Origin: Alopecurus myosuroides
Taxonomy: Eukaryota > Streptophyta > Magnoliopsida > Poales > Poaceae
Direction: 5' to 3'
Assembly (NCBI GenBank): GCA_028641055.1
Contig: CM054062.1
Coordinates: 177,402,726-177,466,725, forward strand
Length of the DNA: 64,000 bases
A model generated the notes under the pieces. It had not been told where the DNA came from. It did no database searches and saw nothing but the letters and a program-made list of their open reading frames with translations. A program made the position numbers and the translations under genes. Shown piece by piece: positions 11,525 through 22,651 of the stretch (its first letter is position 1; each line of letters opens with the position of its first letter).

Positions 11525-13264
11525 CTAAGGATAGAACTTTCGGAGATGCGCAACATTCCATGGATTGGAGTAGATGCCACCGGTCTCGGGGTTCTTCAAT
11601 CGATATGCGCCACTTGGGATAACTTCGTGTATGATGAAGGGTCCTTCCCATGGTGGATCGAGCTTGTGCCCTTCCTTTTGTTTGAGCCGCAACACCAGGT
11701 CGCCTACCATGAAGGATCTGTGGCGTATACGATGACTGTGGTAATTGCGCAGTGATTGCTGGTATACCGCCGATCTTGCGAGTGCAATGTCGCGAATTTC
11801 ATCGAGTGCTTCCATGTCTTCCGCGAGTTCTCTGTTCGAGGTTTGTTCGCTGTAGGCGATGACTCGAGGTGCGCTGAATTTGACATCTTCAGGTAGGATG
11901 GCCTCGGCTCCGTAGACCATGAAAAATGGCGTATAGTTTGTTGACCGATTTGGCGTTGTGCGAAGGCTCCACAGTACTGATGGTAACTCCTCTGCCCAGT
12001 GCCCTGCTGCTAGGTTTAGGCGATCGAGTAGCCGCTTCTTGAGACGAGATGAGACTAATCCTTTGGATCGCTCAACTTGACCATTAGTTTGCGGGTGAGC
12101 TACTAAGGCGAAGCTGAAGGTGATTCTGTTCTGTTCGCAGAATTCCTGTGTTTCCTTTGCTGTGAAGTTGCTGCCGTTGTCGGTGATGATGTTGTGCGGT
12201 ATGCCAAACCTGCACACAATGGAGTTGAGGAATTTCACGGCGCATTGGGCGCTGGCGGAGGTGACTGGCATAGCCTCGATCCACTTCGTGAATTTGTTGA
12301 CTGCTACGAGCAAGTGCGTATATCCTCCGGGTATCAACTTGCACAGTGGCCCCACCATGTCTAGCCCCCATTGTGCGAATGTCCAGGCGATTGGGCACAT
12401 GTGTAGTTCAGTGGCAGGAGCGTGTGGTTTGGGTGCGAATTGTTGGCAAGCGTTGCACCTGTCGACTAGATCCTTTGCATCTCTGGCCGCTGTGAGCCAG
12501 TAGAATCCTGCTCGAAAAGCTTTGCCCACGATTGCCTTCCAGCTGGCGTGGTGTCCACAATCCCCCTGGTGTATGTCACGCAGCAATTCTTTGCCATCCT
12601 CAGGTGCTATGCATCTCTGTAGTATTCCTGAGATGCTTTGTTTGTATAATTCTCCGTTGAGTACCCGAAAAGTTTTGTCGCGTCGTACTATTTGTCGAGC
12701 CTCGCGAATGTCTGCTGGGAGCTGTTTGTTGGACAAGTAGTCGAGGTATTTCTGCGTCCAGACTGGCTCGACCAGAAAAACTTGTCTTGAAATATTATGT
12801 CCGAGCTCGATGATAGCAATTTGCGGGCTGACCTCTATCTCCAATGCTGCGGGTGCTCCTGCAGTCTTCTTGACTTTTACTGAATGCTTGATTATCCTCT
12901 CGAAATATATTCCTGGCGGTATGGGCTGTTGTACGATGAGGTTGAAATCTCCATACATCATCAATCGAGTGGCTCCGCATGCAATCGCCATTTTCATGCC
13001 ATGGAGTAGGGCCTCGTACTCTGCGTCGTTGTTGGATGCTGGATCGTCGGGTGGAAAATCCAATCTCAGGACGTACTGCAATTTGTCTCTCCTGGGGGAT
13101 ATGAGGACGATCCCGGCTCCAGCTCCTTTGTTCCTTTTGGACCCGTCGAAATACATGATCCAGTTACTCGTGTATTCTGGTGGACCTGGTGTTTGCAGTT
13201 CTGTCCACTCGCTTAAGAATTACATGAGTACCTGTGATTTCACAGAATTGCGCCCTGCATAGAT
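11525..13264 (-). pseudogene. pol: Tat-A RNase H and integrase region of pol
   Basis: RNase H begins YFDGSKRNKGAGAG, with the acidic residues of YFDGS, AEYEAL and YGDFNLI. After NLIVQQ the frame jumps to IPPGIYFERI. Compared with the usual Tat protein, roughly 50 residues holding the C-terminal RNase H active-site Asp are missing. Integrase has the HHCC zinc region (GHHAS...CNAC), DMVGP, ITDNGSNF and NGQVER, with exactly 35 residues between the second Asp and the Glu. It ends PWNVAHLRKFYP. From 13156 to 11525 the frame is open (543 codons). A TAA at 13220-13222, where Tat-B has GAA, is private to this copy. Confidence 0.88.
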
Positions 13265-13270
13265 GATATC

Positions 13271-14592
13271 CTAGGCGCCTAGCTCGATGCTCCATTTTGC
13301 AATTCTTCCGGATGCCATAGGGTTGTTCATGATGGTACCGAGTGATGCGTCATTTAGCACCATGACGGTATGTTCCTGGAAGTAATGTTTGAGCTTTCGA
13401 GCTGTGAAGACGACCCCGTATGCAAGCTTCTGATAGTGGGGGTAGCGCTGTTTGCACGGCAAAAGCACCTCGCTGATGTAATAGATTGGCCGCTGAACTC
13501 CATACGCCTTGCCATCCTCGGGCCGCTCGACCATGATTGCTATGCTGATGATTTGATTTGTTGCGGCTAGGTATGAGTACAGTGGCTCTCGTTCCTGTGG
13601 AGTTGCCAGAACACGCCTACCTGTAGTGCTCGCTTTAGGTCTGCGAATGCCTTTTTTGCTTCGGGTGTCCACTCGAACTTATCTGTCTTCTTAAACAACT
13701 TGTGGAAGGGCAATGCTTGCTCGCCTAATCTTGCAATGAATCTGCTCAGGGCAGCTAATCGCCCTGCGAGCTGCTGCACGCCGCGAAGATTGGTTGGCTC
13801 CTTCATTGTTAAGATCGCTTGGATTTTCTATGGGTTGGCTTTGATCCCTCGAGCGGACACTAGATAACCAGAAAATTGTCCTGCGGGGACGCCGAAGACA
13901 CATTTGGTTGGGTTGAGCTTGATCTTGTATGCGTTCAGAGCGTCGAATGTTTCTCTGATATCCTCGAGGAGCGTATCCTCTACTCGAGTCTTGATGACGA
14001 TGTCGTCAACGTACACTTGCACGTTCTTGCCAATGAGCTTGGCGAGACATTTTTGTATGCAACACTGATATGTTGCGCCTGCGTTTTTGAGCCCAAATGG
14101 CATTGTCGCATAGAAGTACACACCACGAGGTGTGATGAATGCTGTCTTTTCCTCCTTCATCTTGGTCTGGTTATATCCCGAGTAGGCATCGAGGAAGGAG
14201 AGGCGCTGGCAGCCTGCGGTGGAGTCCACGATCTGGTCGATTCGTGGGAGGGGAAAGTTATCCTTGGGGCAGTGTTTGTTCAGCGACTTGTGGTCGATGC
14301 ACACACGAAGGATGTTGGTATTTTTCTTCGGGACCAGCACTAGGTTTTCTAACCAAGTGGATATCTTTATTTCTCTGATGAATTTTGCCGCGAGTAGTCT
14401 GTTCACTTCTTCTCCAACTGTTTTCTGCTTTGGCTCTGAGAACCGTCGGGTGGTCTGCTTGATGGGCTTGGCATCTTTGTACACTTCGAGTGAGTGCTCG
14501 ACGAACTCTCTAGGAATCCCTGGCATATCTGAAGGCTGCCAGGCGAAAATTTCCCAGTACTCACGGAGGAGTTCGACGAGCGCGCTTTCCTA
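13271..14592 (-). pseudogene. pol: Tat-A reverse transcriptase region of pol
   Basis: The RT palm is recognisable: LVLVPKKN, the FPLPRID and FLDAYSGYNQ blocks, MPFGLKNAGATYQ and the catalytic YVDDIVIK. The thumb/connection follows (PTNLRGVQQLAGR, YPHYQKLAYGVV, LKHYFQEH). The frame is broken by a TAG at 13828-13830 (after KANP), a frameshift near 13600 (after DLKRALQ) and a stop at 13271-13273 (after IELGA). All three are present in Tat-B. No functional polymerase can be made. Confidence 0.88.
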
Positions 14593-14658
14593 TGCCGGTG
14601 AGAGGGTGGTGGAGACCATCGCCGTCTTCACGGGCTCCGTCGGGTGCACTTGATGTTT

Positions 14659-15459
14659 TCAGGTATCACTGTTTGCACTGAACTCGACCTCTGGGGCGTT
14701 CTCCTTTGTGAGGGGCATCACGGAGTGGTCCGTGGTTTTTGCTATCTCCACCAGTTGTTCCTGCATCTCGAAAGATTTAGCGATTTCATTGAACTCAATG
14801 TCGCACTTGTTGGATTTTTGGAAGTCGCCGTCGATGGTAATTGTGCCATATTCCCCAGGTAACTTGAGCTTCAGATAGACGTAATGTGGTACTGCCATGA
14901 ATCTTGCGAACGTTATTCGACCAAGAATGGTGTGGTACTGTGAGGGCGACTCGACTACTTCAAAGTCGAGGAATTCTCGCTTGTAATTGCTTCGATTGCC
15001 AAGAACCACCTCCAGATTAATTATTCCGAGTGGGCGGACCGCCTTCCCTGGTACTATCCCGTGAAAGGATGTCTCTGATTCTGCGAGTTCGTCCAGGTTC
15101 CTGTTCATCCGACGGAGTGTGTCCGCGTAAATGATGTTGATTCCGCTGCCTCCATCCATGAACATGCGAGCTAACTCGTAGTTGCCAATGTACGCCTGGA
15201 TGACCAGAGCGGCGTGTCCTGGTCGATAGACTCGCGGGGGATGATCTTGCTTGGAGAAAATTATTGGTTGATCAGCCATGTTCAAGTACTCGGGCTTTGT
15301 TGGTGGGGCTTGGACAGCCATGCATATTTGTCGTGTGTTCGTCTTCTGGACTCTACGCGATGGACAAACCTTTTGTATCATTCCTAAGAGTCCCGCGGGG
15401 TTGGGGTACACGTTGCCTCTCTGATTTGCGACAGGCGGCGAAGGTAGAGCGGCTAGCAC
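14659..15459 (-). pseudogene. pol: Tat-A aspartic protease region
   Basis: This 266-codon open segment has the retroviral-type aspartic protease signature FMDGGSGINIIYADTLRRM, where the Asp of DGGS is catalytic, followed downstream by ILGRITFARFMAVPH. It would cleave the Gag-Pol polyprotein. In a working element the frame would run on into RT. Here a stop at 14659-14661 and another near 14593 interrupt it, both shared with Tat-B. The N-terminal part includes MADQPIIFSKQDHP, a typical Tat linker ahead of protease. Confidence 0.85.
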
Positions 15460-17027
15460 CGCGTTTTGGTTTCTTGGAGGGGGCAGGGGTTGTGTGGGTG
15501 GAATCCTTGGTTTCCTCCTGGGAGCTGCGGGTAGCCTTGGCTGACTGCTGCTCTGTTTTTATTCGAGAAGGCCTCATGTATGTCAATGAATTTTCGGCAA
15601 TCCTTGAGAAGGTGTGTAGCCTTGGTTTTGCCTATGCGCTTATCTGTAAATAGATGTAGCGTGCAGTAACCATCAAGGTCCTCCTCGGGAGTTTTATCTT
15701 CTGTCTTTGGTTTCCACTCGCGCATCCACGGCGTCCAGTGGCGCGATTTCGCGTGAACTCGGCCGCTACTAGTTCTTCTCGATCGTCGTGGTCATAATAC
15801 TTTCTCCTTTTCTTCCGACCGTGACGATCGTCTTCAGGTGCTGGCGAGGATGCCTTTTCGTTGCGCACCCACTCTTCTCAATTGGCCCATCTTTAGGCTA
15901 TAGCCATTATCTCTCCAATATTTTTGGGCACATCTCGTCCCAGTTCTTCTCTGAAAGCGGTTCGTCGGGCGCCCTTGGCGAAAGCTTTGACTGCTACCTC
16001 TTCTGATATGTTCCCCGCTGTGTTCCTAAGTGTGGTCCATCACTGGATATATTCGCGAGTAGACTCGCCACTTTTTTGCTTGCAGGCTCGCAACTCCTCG
16101 ATGGTTGCTGGTATTTTGTACGTTACCTAGAAATTCTTGCAGAAGTCAAAGTGTAGATCGTCCCATGACCCTAGCAAGCCTTTGGTCTCCCTTCGAGCCA
16201 GCTGCGTGCCGCTCCTACAAGGTGTAAGTTGAGGTATTGCATAGCTGTGTTTTTGTTCCCACGTTGGCATTTTACTGCCGTGAGGTAATCCGACAGCCAG
16301 GACGAGGGCTCTAGCGAACCGTCGTATTTTGTTACTTCCGTACTAAGATTTAATCTCTTGGGTAGAGGCGCCTCGCGGATGCTGCAAGTGAAGCATAGTG
16401 CGCCGCAGGTCTCTTCGTCAGAAGAGGTGGATGGGGAACACGCGCGGTTCCTGGCTGCTCGGGCTTTGTCCACCTTATTTTGCGCAATGTCCGATCGCGC
16501 GTTGTACCCCGGCTGATCGCGACCGATCTCCTTTCGTGGCTCCTTGCTGCGATGTCGCGAGCTGTGATCTCGATCCCTCGGGCTGCCGTCGCTGCTACTC
16601 GGGCTGTCGTCGCGTCGTCGGGCCTCTTTTCCTCGGGCGCGGTGAGGTGATTTTTCCTTCCTAGGCGATGTAATCCTATGCATGTGAGGCGTTTCTTTAT
16701 CTTTTTGCGCGGCTGCTTTCTTACGATCGTAGGAGGCGATTCTGGCGGCTGCCATGCCCAACCCTTTCTGGACTTGCCTGTACTGGTCTGCGCGGGGGTC
16801 GTTCTCCCCTGATTGATTTGTCTACATGTGGGTGGCTGCGGCCAGCACCGCGGCGGCTGGATTTGTCGGATACACGTTGTCATCCTCGTCGACATGCATA
16901 AGGGAGGTTTCGAGTGACTTACTGATTCCAGTCAGGGACTCGCCATCCATGGTCGCGGCCCTTGAGACGTATCTTTTCCTTGCGGGATGATTCCCGACAG
17001 AATGTGTTTTGGATAGCGCGGCTCGGC
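15460..17027 (-). pseudogene. gag: Tat-A gag, truncated and frame-broken
   Basis: Gag is recognised from TKYDGSLEPSSWLSDYLTAVK and LNLHLVGAARSWLEG, then in another frame SWDDLHFDFCKNFQVTYK, EELRACKQKSGES and REYIQ. The Arg/Ser-rich stretch before it is typical of Tat gag. Disabling changes shared with Tat-B are a TAG at 16822-16824, a frameshift near 16180 and a TGA at 16040-16042. Changes private to Tat-A are two stops from G-to-T transversions (15878-15880 and 15893-15895). The N-terminus is lost at about 17027, where similarity to Tat-B ends inside GCTCGGC. Confidence 0.85.
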
Positions 17028-17031
17028 CTCC

Positions 17032-17091
17032 TATTGCCCTAGGGGGTCCGAGCCATGGAACGTGGCTCAGCTACGTCCCTACTACACTTAG
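17032..17091 (+). pseudogene. pol: Tat-D integrase C-terminal remnant
   Basis: The frame ending at TAG 17089-17091 reads SEPWNVAQLRPYYT. This is the characteristic Tat integrase tail, compare NPWNVAHLRKFYP in Tat-A. Only about 20 codons remain before the junction with Tat-A gag. Confidence 0.75.
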
Positions 17092-18322
17092 CATAGGCTA
17101 GGTTTACAAGTTGAATTACACGATGTAACGGGCAGCAGGTTTCAGACGCACTCTTTTCCCATCCAGGGTACCTAAGGGGACTGGAGGTTTTTTAATGAGG
17201 CGGCTTGCTGGCCTAACCTTTCTCATATCAATAAAGAGATGGTTAAGCTATGATATTGTTTCTTATTTATTTTCTTTTAGCTTGTTCTTATTGCTTATGT
17301 TTTACTTTGTTTCATATCAGGTAAGTATTTATTGGTTAATCATGGTGCGCTAGGTTTAAAGTTTTTATAAATTACATACATAGGCCTTGGGGGCTGATTG
17401 CTTGAATAGCACAGCTATAATCTCAAGACTCGGCCATGATGCCATTAAGTTATGAGGACCTATTACTTGTAATAAGTACGGTTACAATCTTATAACTGGA
17501 CAATAGAGCCAAACTTTCTTGATTTCTCTTGTTTTAAGCTTGATGTGACTCGCAATGATGTGGCGTGACTTGCTAACGTGTAATCACAATCAGTCATGAT
17601 GCCCATTGGGACTTGCCTGACCCTGTTTTTATACAGTTATAGCAGCACTGAATATCCACGCGAAAGCCGGCTTAAAACAAAGAGGATCAAAAGGGTCATC
17701 CAAACCACAAGCTATGCGGAGTAAAAGGCTACAGCTGGAAACTCACAATGTATTAAGCATGGCTTCAAAATTTATATGGGAAGATATATACTTTGGACCC
17801 TGGCAAGAACATGTGGCTTTTTCTTAAAAACCACTAATCCCTAGACTCGGAAATTTGGGTCTTGGGGACTGGGAATTTGAGAAAAGCAACAAACTGTTTA
17901 GCTTTTGAGCTCGAAACCCAAAAAACCGAGTCTTGGGGACTTGGGAATTTAAAAAAAGAAATAAGTTGTTAGCCATCAAGCTTGAAACCCAAAAACCCGA
18001 CTCTTAGTGATTTGGGGGCTTGGGGACTTGAAAAGCAAAAAGTTCAATCAGTCAAAGATCCTGAGACCCGGAAACCGAGTCTCATGGATGGGGAAAAAGA
18101 TAAATATCAGAAAAGTGGCAAAAAAGTATAAGACTGGAAAAAATCATATCGAGAAGGATGGCCAAAAGGGCCACCAAAAGCTATTAAAGTTTAAACGTAT
18201 TACAAACCGGGGAAATAGTATCGAAAAGTGCACATGCGCACTATTAAAAGAATAATTGTATCAGGCGTATTACATAATGCCTATTGGCCGAATAAATGTT
18301 TGGGGCAAGAAACAATAGAACT
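17092..18322 (+). other. Tat-D spacer between integrase and antisense gene, with degenerate tandem repeats
   Basis: This spacer is non-coding. At about 17837-18090 a roughly 65-80 bp unit recurs with GAAACCCAAAAACCGAG and TCTTGGGGACTTGGGAATTT. The CTTGGGGACT core (17861, near 17932 and near 18030) resembles D's own polypurine tract CCGGGGACTAC. No other structure was identified. Confidence 0.6.
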
Positions 18323-21300
18323 TCACTCGACATCCATAGCCGAGTCATCAACAGTATCTTTGGCGGTCGGGTCTTCAACATGCTCATCGGTGGTCTTCCC
18401 TGCTCCCATGTCTGGGTTAGTTGCAGTATCGGCGCGAGCTGGGGGAGGAACAGCTGGAGTAGAGGAGGAAGGCACAGTATCGGCTTCAGCTTTCTTCTTG
18501 GCAACTTCCTCCTTCCACCGGGCCAGCATGTCGAAGGGTAGAGGGAGATCAGATGGAACCGGCTTATCATCAGCATTGTAGGGCGGGGTGAGCTTGCTCA
18601 CATCCAGATTGTCGGCTATCAAGCTTGCCGAATGACGCACCTGAGCATGGATAGACTTGTAGTCCTTGCCAGTGAACCTTGAGCCGTCGTTGTTAAACTC
18701 GGGGAACCCGTTCACGAGCGTTGTCGGCTCAAGCCTAGGAAAATAGGCCTTGGCCAAAGCAAGCCCGCGGGTTACCCCCAACGCGACACGCTGAACGTTT
18801 CCACTGCTCAATCCAGGCGGGGATAGTCGAGCACGCCTCGAGCATCTTGTCCGCGCCGCCACAAGCCCCAGGCCACTTCAAAGCCTCCAGGGTCCATTTG
18901 GTCCCCACAGAGAATTGCCGGATCACGGCCTTCAGTGTCTTTAGCTTCTCAACATCATCTTCATCCATAGCCTCCTCACCCAGAGCTACAGGATACCATA
19001 AAAAATAAAGCAATGGGATCCGGGTTACAAACCTTGCAGAACGAGAAATCCAGGTTATATTCAGTAAAGTTAGGATCTCTTACCAAGCAGAGAGCGGTAA
19101 GTATCGGCAATCTGGGTCGAAATTTTCTTCAGCGCACCCTCAGCATTTTGGGATCGTTTCTTGTATTTCTTGATATCCTTGGCAAGGTCCTTCACCTCGG
19201 CTTCAGGCTCTTTCCGCATCTTGGTCTCGGCCTGGAGGAGCTCGTTGGTTTTTGCCAACATCTCCTCAGACCGGGTCATGTGCGCCTGCGGAAGTAGACA
19301 AGGAAAAGTTAGTCGGATGCAGGGTAAAACCGGGTATGAAAGGTTATACAGCTATGGAAGTACCGAGTAAACTTGATATAGTTAACTCGGAACTTGGGGA
19401 CTGGATGAATACATAAGCAACATTGGTTAAGTTACCTGGTGCTCAGCTGCTAGGGACTCAAGGATATCCCTTTCATTGGTCTTCAGAGAGAAGAGCTCAG
19501 TTAACATCCCTTCAAAATCAAGATCGCCGAGTTTCGGCCTGGAGGAGCTGGGGTTCTGGTTACCCGGGGGCGGGGTCCTTTCCTGCTTGGGGGAGTTGAT
19601 CCGGGATGCCTGGGTGTTAGGAGTGGGGTCACCCCTCCGTGATCCCAGGAACTCGATACCCTCGTCTCCTGGTTTTTGCGTTGGCAGGGGAAACTCGGCT
19701 TCCTGCTCAACCGGGTCTTTCAGCAAATCTTCTTGTTCTTCTTCTTCTGCACCGCCGGACGCGGGCTTCACAACATCCTCCGGGTCTTCCATAGCCTGGT
19801 TATCAACATTCATATCCTCAGGGTCACTGATTGTAACCTTGGCCCTGAGAAAGAGAAAAAGAAAACAGTTAGTAGATGATAAGCGAAAGATGTGGAAAAT
19901 ACTAGAATATTGAATAACAAGGAAAATAGGTTACCCGGTATTCACGACGAAATCCGGTGGGAGATTGTTGCTGGACCCAGAAGACGCTGATAAAGAGTCA
20001 GAGAGTGAGACCCGAAGCTGACCGGCTAAGGGATGATTTGGAGATCGAATTTTCCGAGGCATATGGGATGTATGAGTTTGGGAAGTACCGGCTCGGCGAG
20101 CGGGTGATGAAGGAATACCCGGGTGAAGAGGATCGTCACCCGGGAATTCCGGGTTACCCTTCGTTTGGTCAGGGCAGGTTCCTTCAAGTACGATGAATCG
20201 GTTAGACGCTGGTTAAGTTCGCACATATTGGCGTACGAATATGGCTTGGAGGCAATGGAGGAATAGGGCACCTTGAAAACAACACCCCGGGTTTTCCTCT
20301 TCGTCCCAATCTCCACCTCCGGCTCAGCCTCACTCTCGTCCGACTGAGTGTCCTCTTTGTCCTCTAGTTTGTGTGAATAAGGAGCATTGTCGGGAAAGGG
20401 AACAAGTTGGTCTAAACTAGTTAATGAAGAAGCTATAAACAAAAGACCCGGACTTACCTTCATCACTATCAGCCGGCTCCGCGTCCTCCTCTGAGTTTTC
20501 TGAAGGGGGAGGGGTGACTATCTTCCAGAACGCATCATCTTCCTGTGTAAGGAGTGTAGAGACAAGGGTTAGTATATGAACATAAGAGATATCGGTCGGA
20601 TAAAGAAATTAAGTCGGTTCTTACTGGAGGAGCCGGGTTAGATCGAGTGAAGGGGTTAAGGCTGGCTATGTTCTTGATAACATCAAGTTTTTTCATCCAG
20701 GAAGGTCTTCATAACCTTGTTCATATCACCAGCTGGGTAGTTTTTCTCCGAGTATCGGAGAGAATCGGTGACATGCCCCGAGTATTCGCACATGAGTTTA
20801 GATCGGGTGCTGTTAGGCTGAATCCGGCAACTTACCCAGGTCTTTACCAGATTAAGACCAAGGAGACCTTAGGCAGAAAGTACAGCAAGCTTATGAAGAA
20901 AAGGCTGGATAGATTGCCTGTCGGCCTGAGATGCAAAGGAGTTCAGATTGTTGGACAAGGTGAGGGTGTTCTCAGAAAAACCCGGCAATGGCTTCTCGCC
21001 GGGTAAAGAGGTATCTTGGCAGTAAAAGTAGGTTTTTTGCCAGTGTTTTACGTGTGTATGGAGGCTAAGAGTCTGCATCAGGGTTTTTCCGTCTCTGAAT
21101 TGAGACTCCCCCACAAACTAGGAGGGCCCTGTCGCCGCTCTCTCGGCATGGTTTGCATTGAAAGAGTTCGAGGAACAAAGCTAGGTTGGGAGGAATGCAT
21201 AAATAGGCTTCACATAAGACTATGAAATGGCAGATGTTAAGCATAGAATTGGGGCCGATATCGAATACCCGGAGCTTGTAGTGGTCCAGGAGCTCTCGGA

Positions 21301-21569
21301 AGAAAGGGTGGCCCGGGGGGGCGGAAACCCCGGATCACGTGCTCGACGAAAACCACCACCTCATCTAGGCCTGGTGAAGGCCGGGTCTCCTCGCCGGGTA
21401 TCCGCCAATGGATCTCGGACCGGGCAGGCAGGACACCCGACTCGGCCAGCTCATCAAGCTTAGCCTTAGTGACAGTCGATTTCACCCAGTTGGCGGCAAT
21501 CGACTGACCCGGTTTTTGCTTGCCGACCGGGTTTTTGCCTTTTGACTTGGCGCTGGCCTTAGGAGCCAT
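18323..21569 (-). pseudogene. Tat-D antisense accessory gene (aORF), degenerate
   Basis: This antisense gene of the Transposase_28-like ('putative gypsy type transposon') class is decayed. It starts MAPKASAKSKGKNPVGK at 21569, followed by LDELAESGVLPARSEIHW and VVVFVEHVIRGF. After a frameshift near 21318 the domain continues FFRELLDHYKLRVFDIGPNS and FIVLCEAYLCI. Later pieces include an acidic, Gln-rich block (19427-19813), a Lys/Glu coiled-coil-like segment (19070-19279) and a tail ending DTVDDSAMDVE at 18323. Introns are likely between the blocks. Function is unknown. Several frame breaks make it a pseudogene. Confidence 0.75.
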
Positions 21570-22253
21570 GGTGTGTAGATCTAAAAATAGGCAAAATGCA
21601 AAGTGTGAATATCGAGAGACCCGGAGAGTGCAGCTATTCGATATAATGAGAAGAAGAAAAAGTGAAAGCACCAAGTATTTGCGAGATTTGGCAAATGAAT
21701 CTATTCAAAGAACACGTGGAGGAAAAAATGTGAGATTGCAAGTAGTGAAAATGTGTTGAGAGGCATAGATGTGAAGCTAACTAAAGTACGAGCCGTGGAA
21801 AGACATGAACTTAGGGATTACACGGGCATGCCAAACTAGTGGGGGGGGATAATGGAAATCTAGAAGATGAGATTGGATCCTAAAGTATACGCGCGAAATC
21901 AAAAGAAAAAAGGGATCTAGATCTAAGTGAATAGAGGGATTTACCGGATGGATTGAAGGAGATGCGCGACGGCGGTGGTCAGCTCGACGGCGGTGGTGCC
22001 TTGAGATCTCCGGTGGCCCGATTGGAGGCCTGCTCGGGGGCGTTGCGGCGGTGGTTGACGGCGGAGTTGCGGGCGCGGACGGTGGCGACTTGGCGGCAAC
22101 AGCGCAACTCCGGTGGCGTCCTTGCGGGCGGCAGCGTAGCTCCGTTGGCGCGAGCTCGAGCTAGGGCTCGCAGGCGCGGGGATGGAGTGAAGAGAGAGAG
22201 AAAGAGAAGAAGGAGAAATGAACCGGTAGATCTAGGGTTGACCCCAGGAGGCC

Positions 22254-22261
22254 TATTTATA
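22254..22261 (-). promoter_or_regulatory. Antisense TATA box upstream of Tat-D aORF
   Basis: On the minus strand the sequence reads CCTATAAATAGGCC, a consensus plant TATA box. It is followed by a pyrimidine-rich leader (TTTCTCCTTCTTCTCTTTC) and a GC-rich stretch (about 21960-22190), then the aORF start at 21569. Tat-C has an equivalent TATA box at 28400-28407. Confidence 0.6.
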
Positions 22262-22640
22262 GGTGCGGGGGAGAAAAGCCCTAGGTTTAGGCGGCAAGCA
22301 CAAAATTTCGGAGAAAGATGATCCGGCCCGGATATTTGGGGATAAATATCAAGATACCTGTTGCGAGATATCCGGATCGAAATTGAGGTGGATTACGGGC
22401 GTGATATTCGGATTAATTGACAACGGTACGGAGCCGGGTCTTGCCACGTTTCCTCGGAGTGTTGACCCGGGAAAATGGCGTTTTGACTCGGGAAAACCGG
22501 GTTATTATATGGACCGCCCACGGAGCAAGGCCTAGCTATTATCAAAGCACTCTAACCCGGTATTTTATGAACTTGAATAATTATTGTTTTGCAGGGAATA
22601 GCGTGCGCTTTATGGTTGAGCCCGAGAAGCCCAAGCTATT

Positions 22641-22651
22641 CCGGGGACTAC
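22641..22651 (+). promoter_or_regulatory. Tat-D polypurine tract
   Basis: CCGGGGACTAC directly precedes the TG of the 3' LTR. It corresponds to CCGGGGGCTAC in Tat-C. Confidence 0.75.

Larger units (their letters stand above)
1..17027 (-). mobile_element. Tat-A: Ty3/gypsy (Tat-lineage) retrotransposon, truncated, nested
   Basis: This is a defective Tat-type LTR retrotransposon with sense on the minus strand. Reading right to left it has gag, protease, reverse transcriptase, RNase H and integrase (ending at 11525). An antisense accessory gene pair then fills 11223 back to the window edge, interrupted by element H2. The 3' LTR would lie left of the window. The 5' end (gag N-terminus, leader, 5' LTR) is missing: similarity to sister copy Tat-B stops at about 17027, where an integrase tail of another element begins. 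Identity to Tat-B is about 99% by eye. Confidence 0.9.

Noticed and set aside
17039..17055. 17-bp identity CTAGGGGGTCCGAGCCA between 17039-17055 and 34540-34556 as a shared element end or recombination site
   Set aside because: The first lies in an integrase reading frame (SEPWNVAQLR) and the second in an Athila LTR. Flanks show no similarity, and a chance match of this length in G-rich text of 64 kb is plausible.
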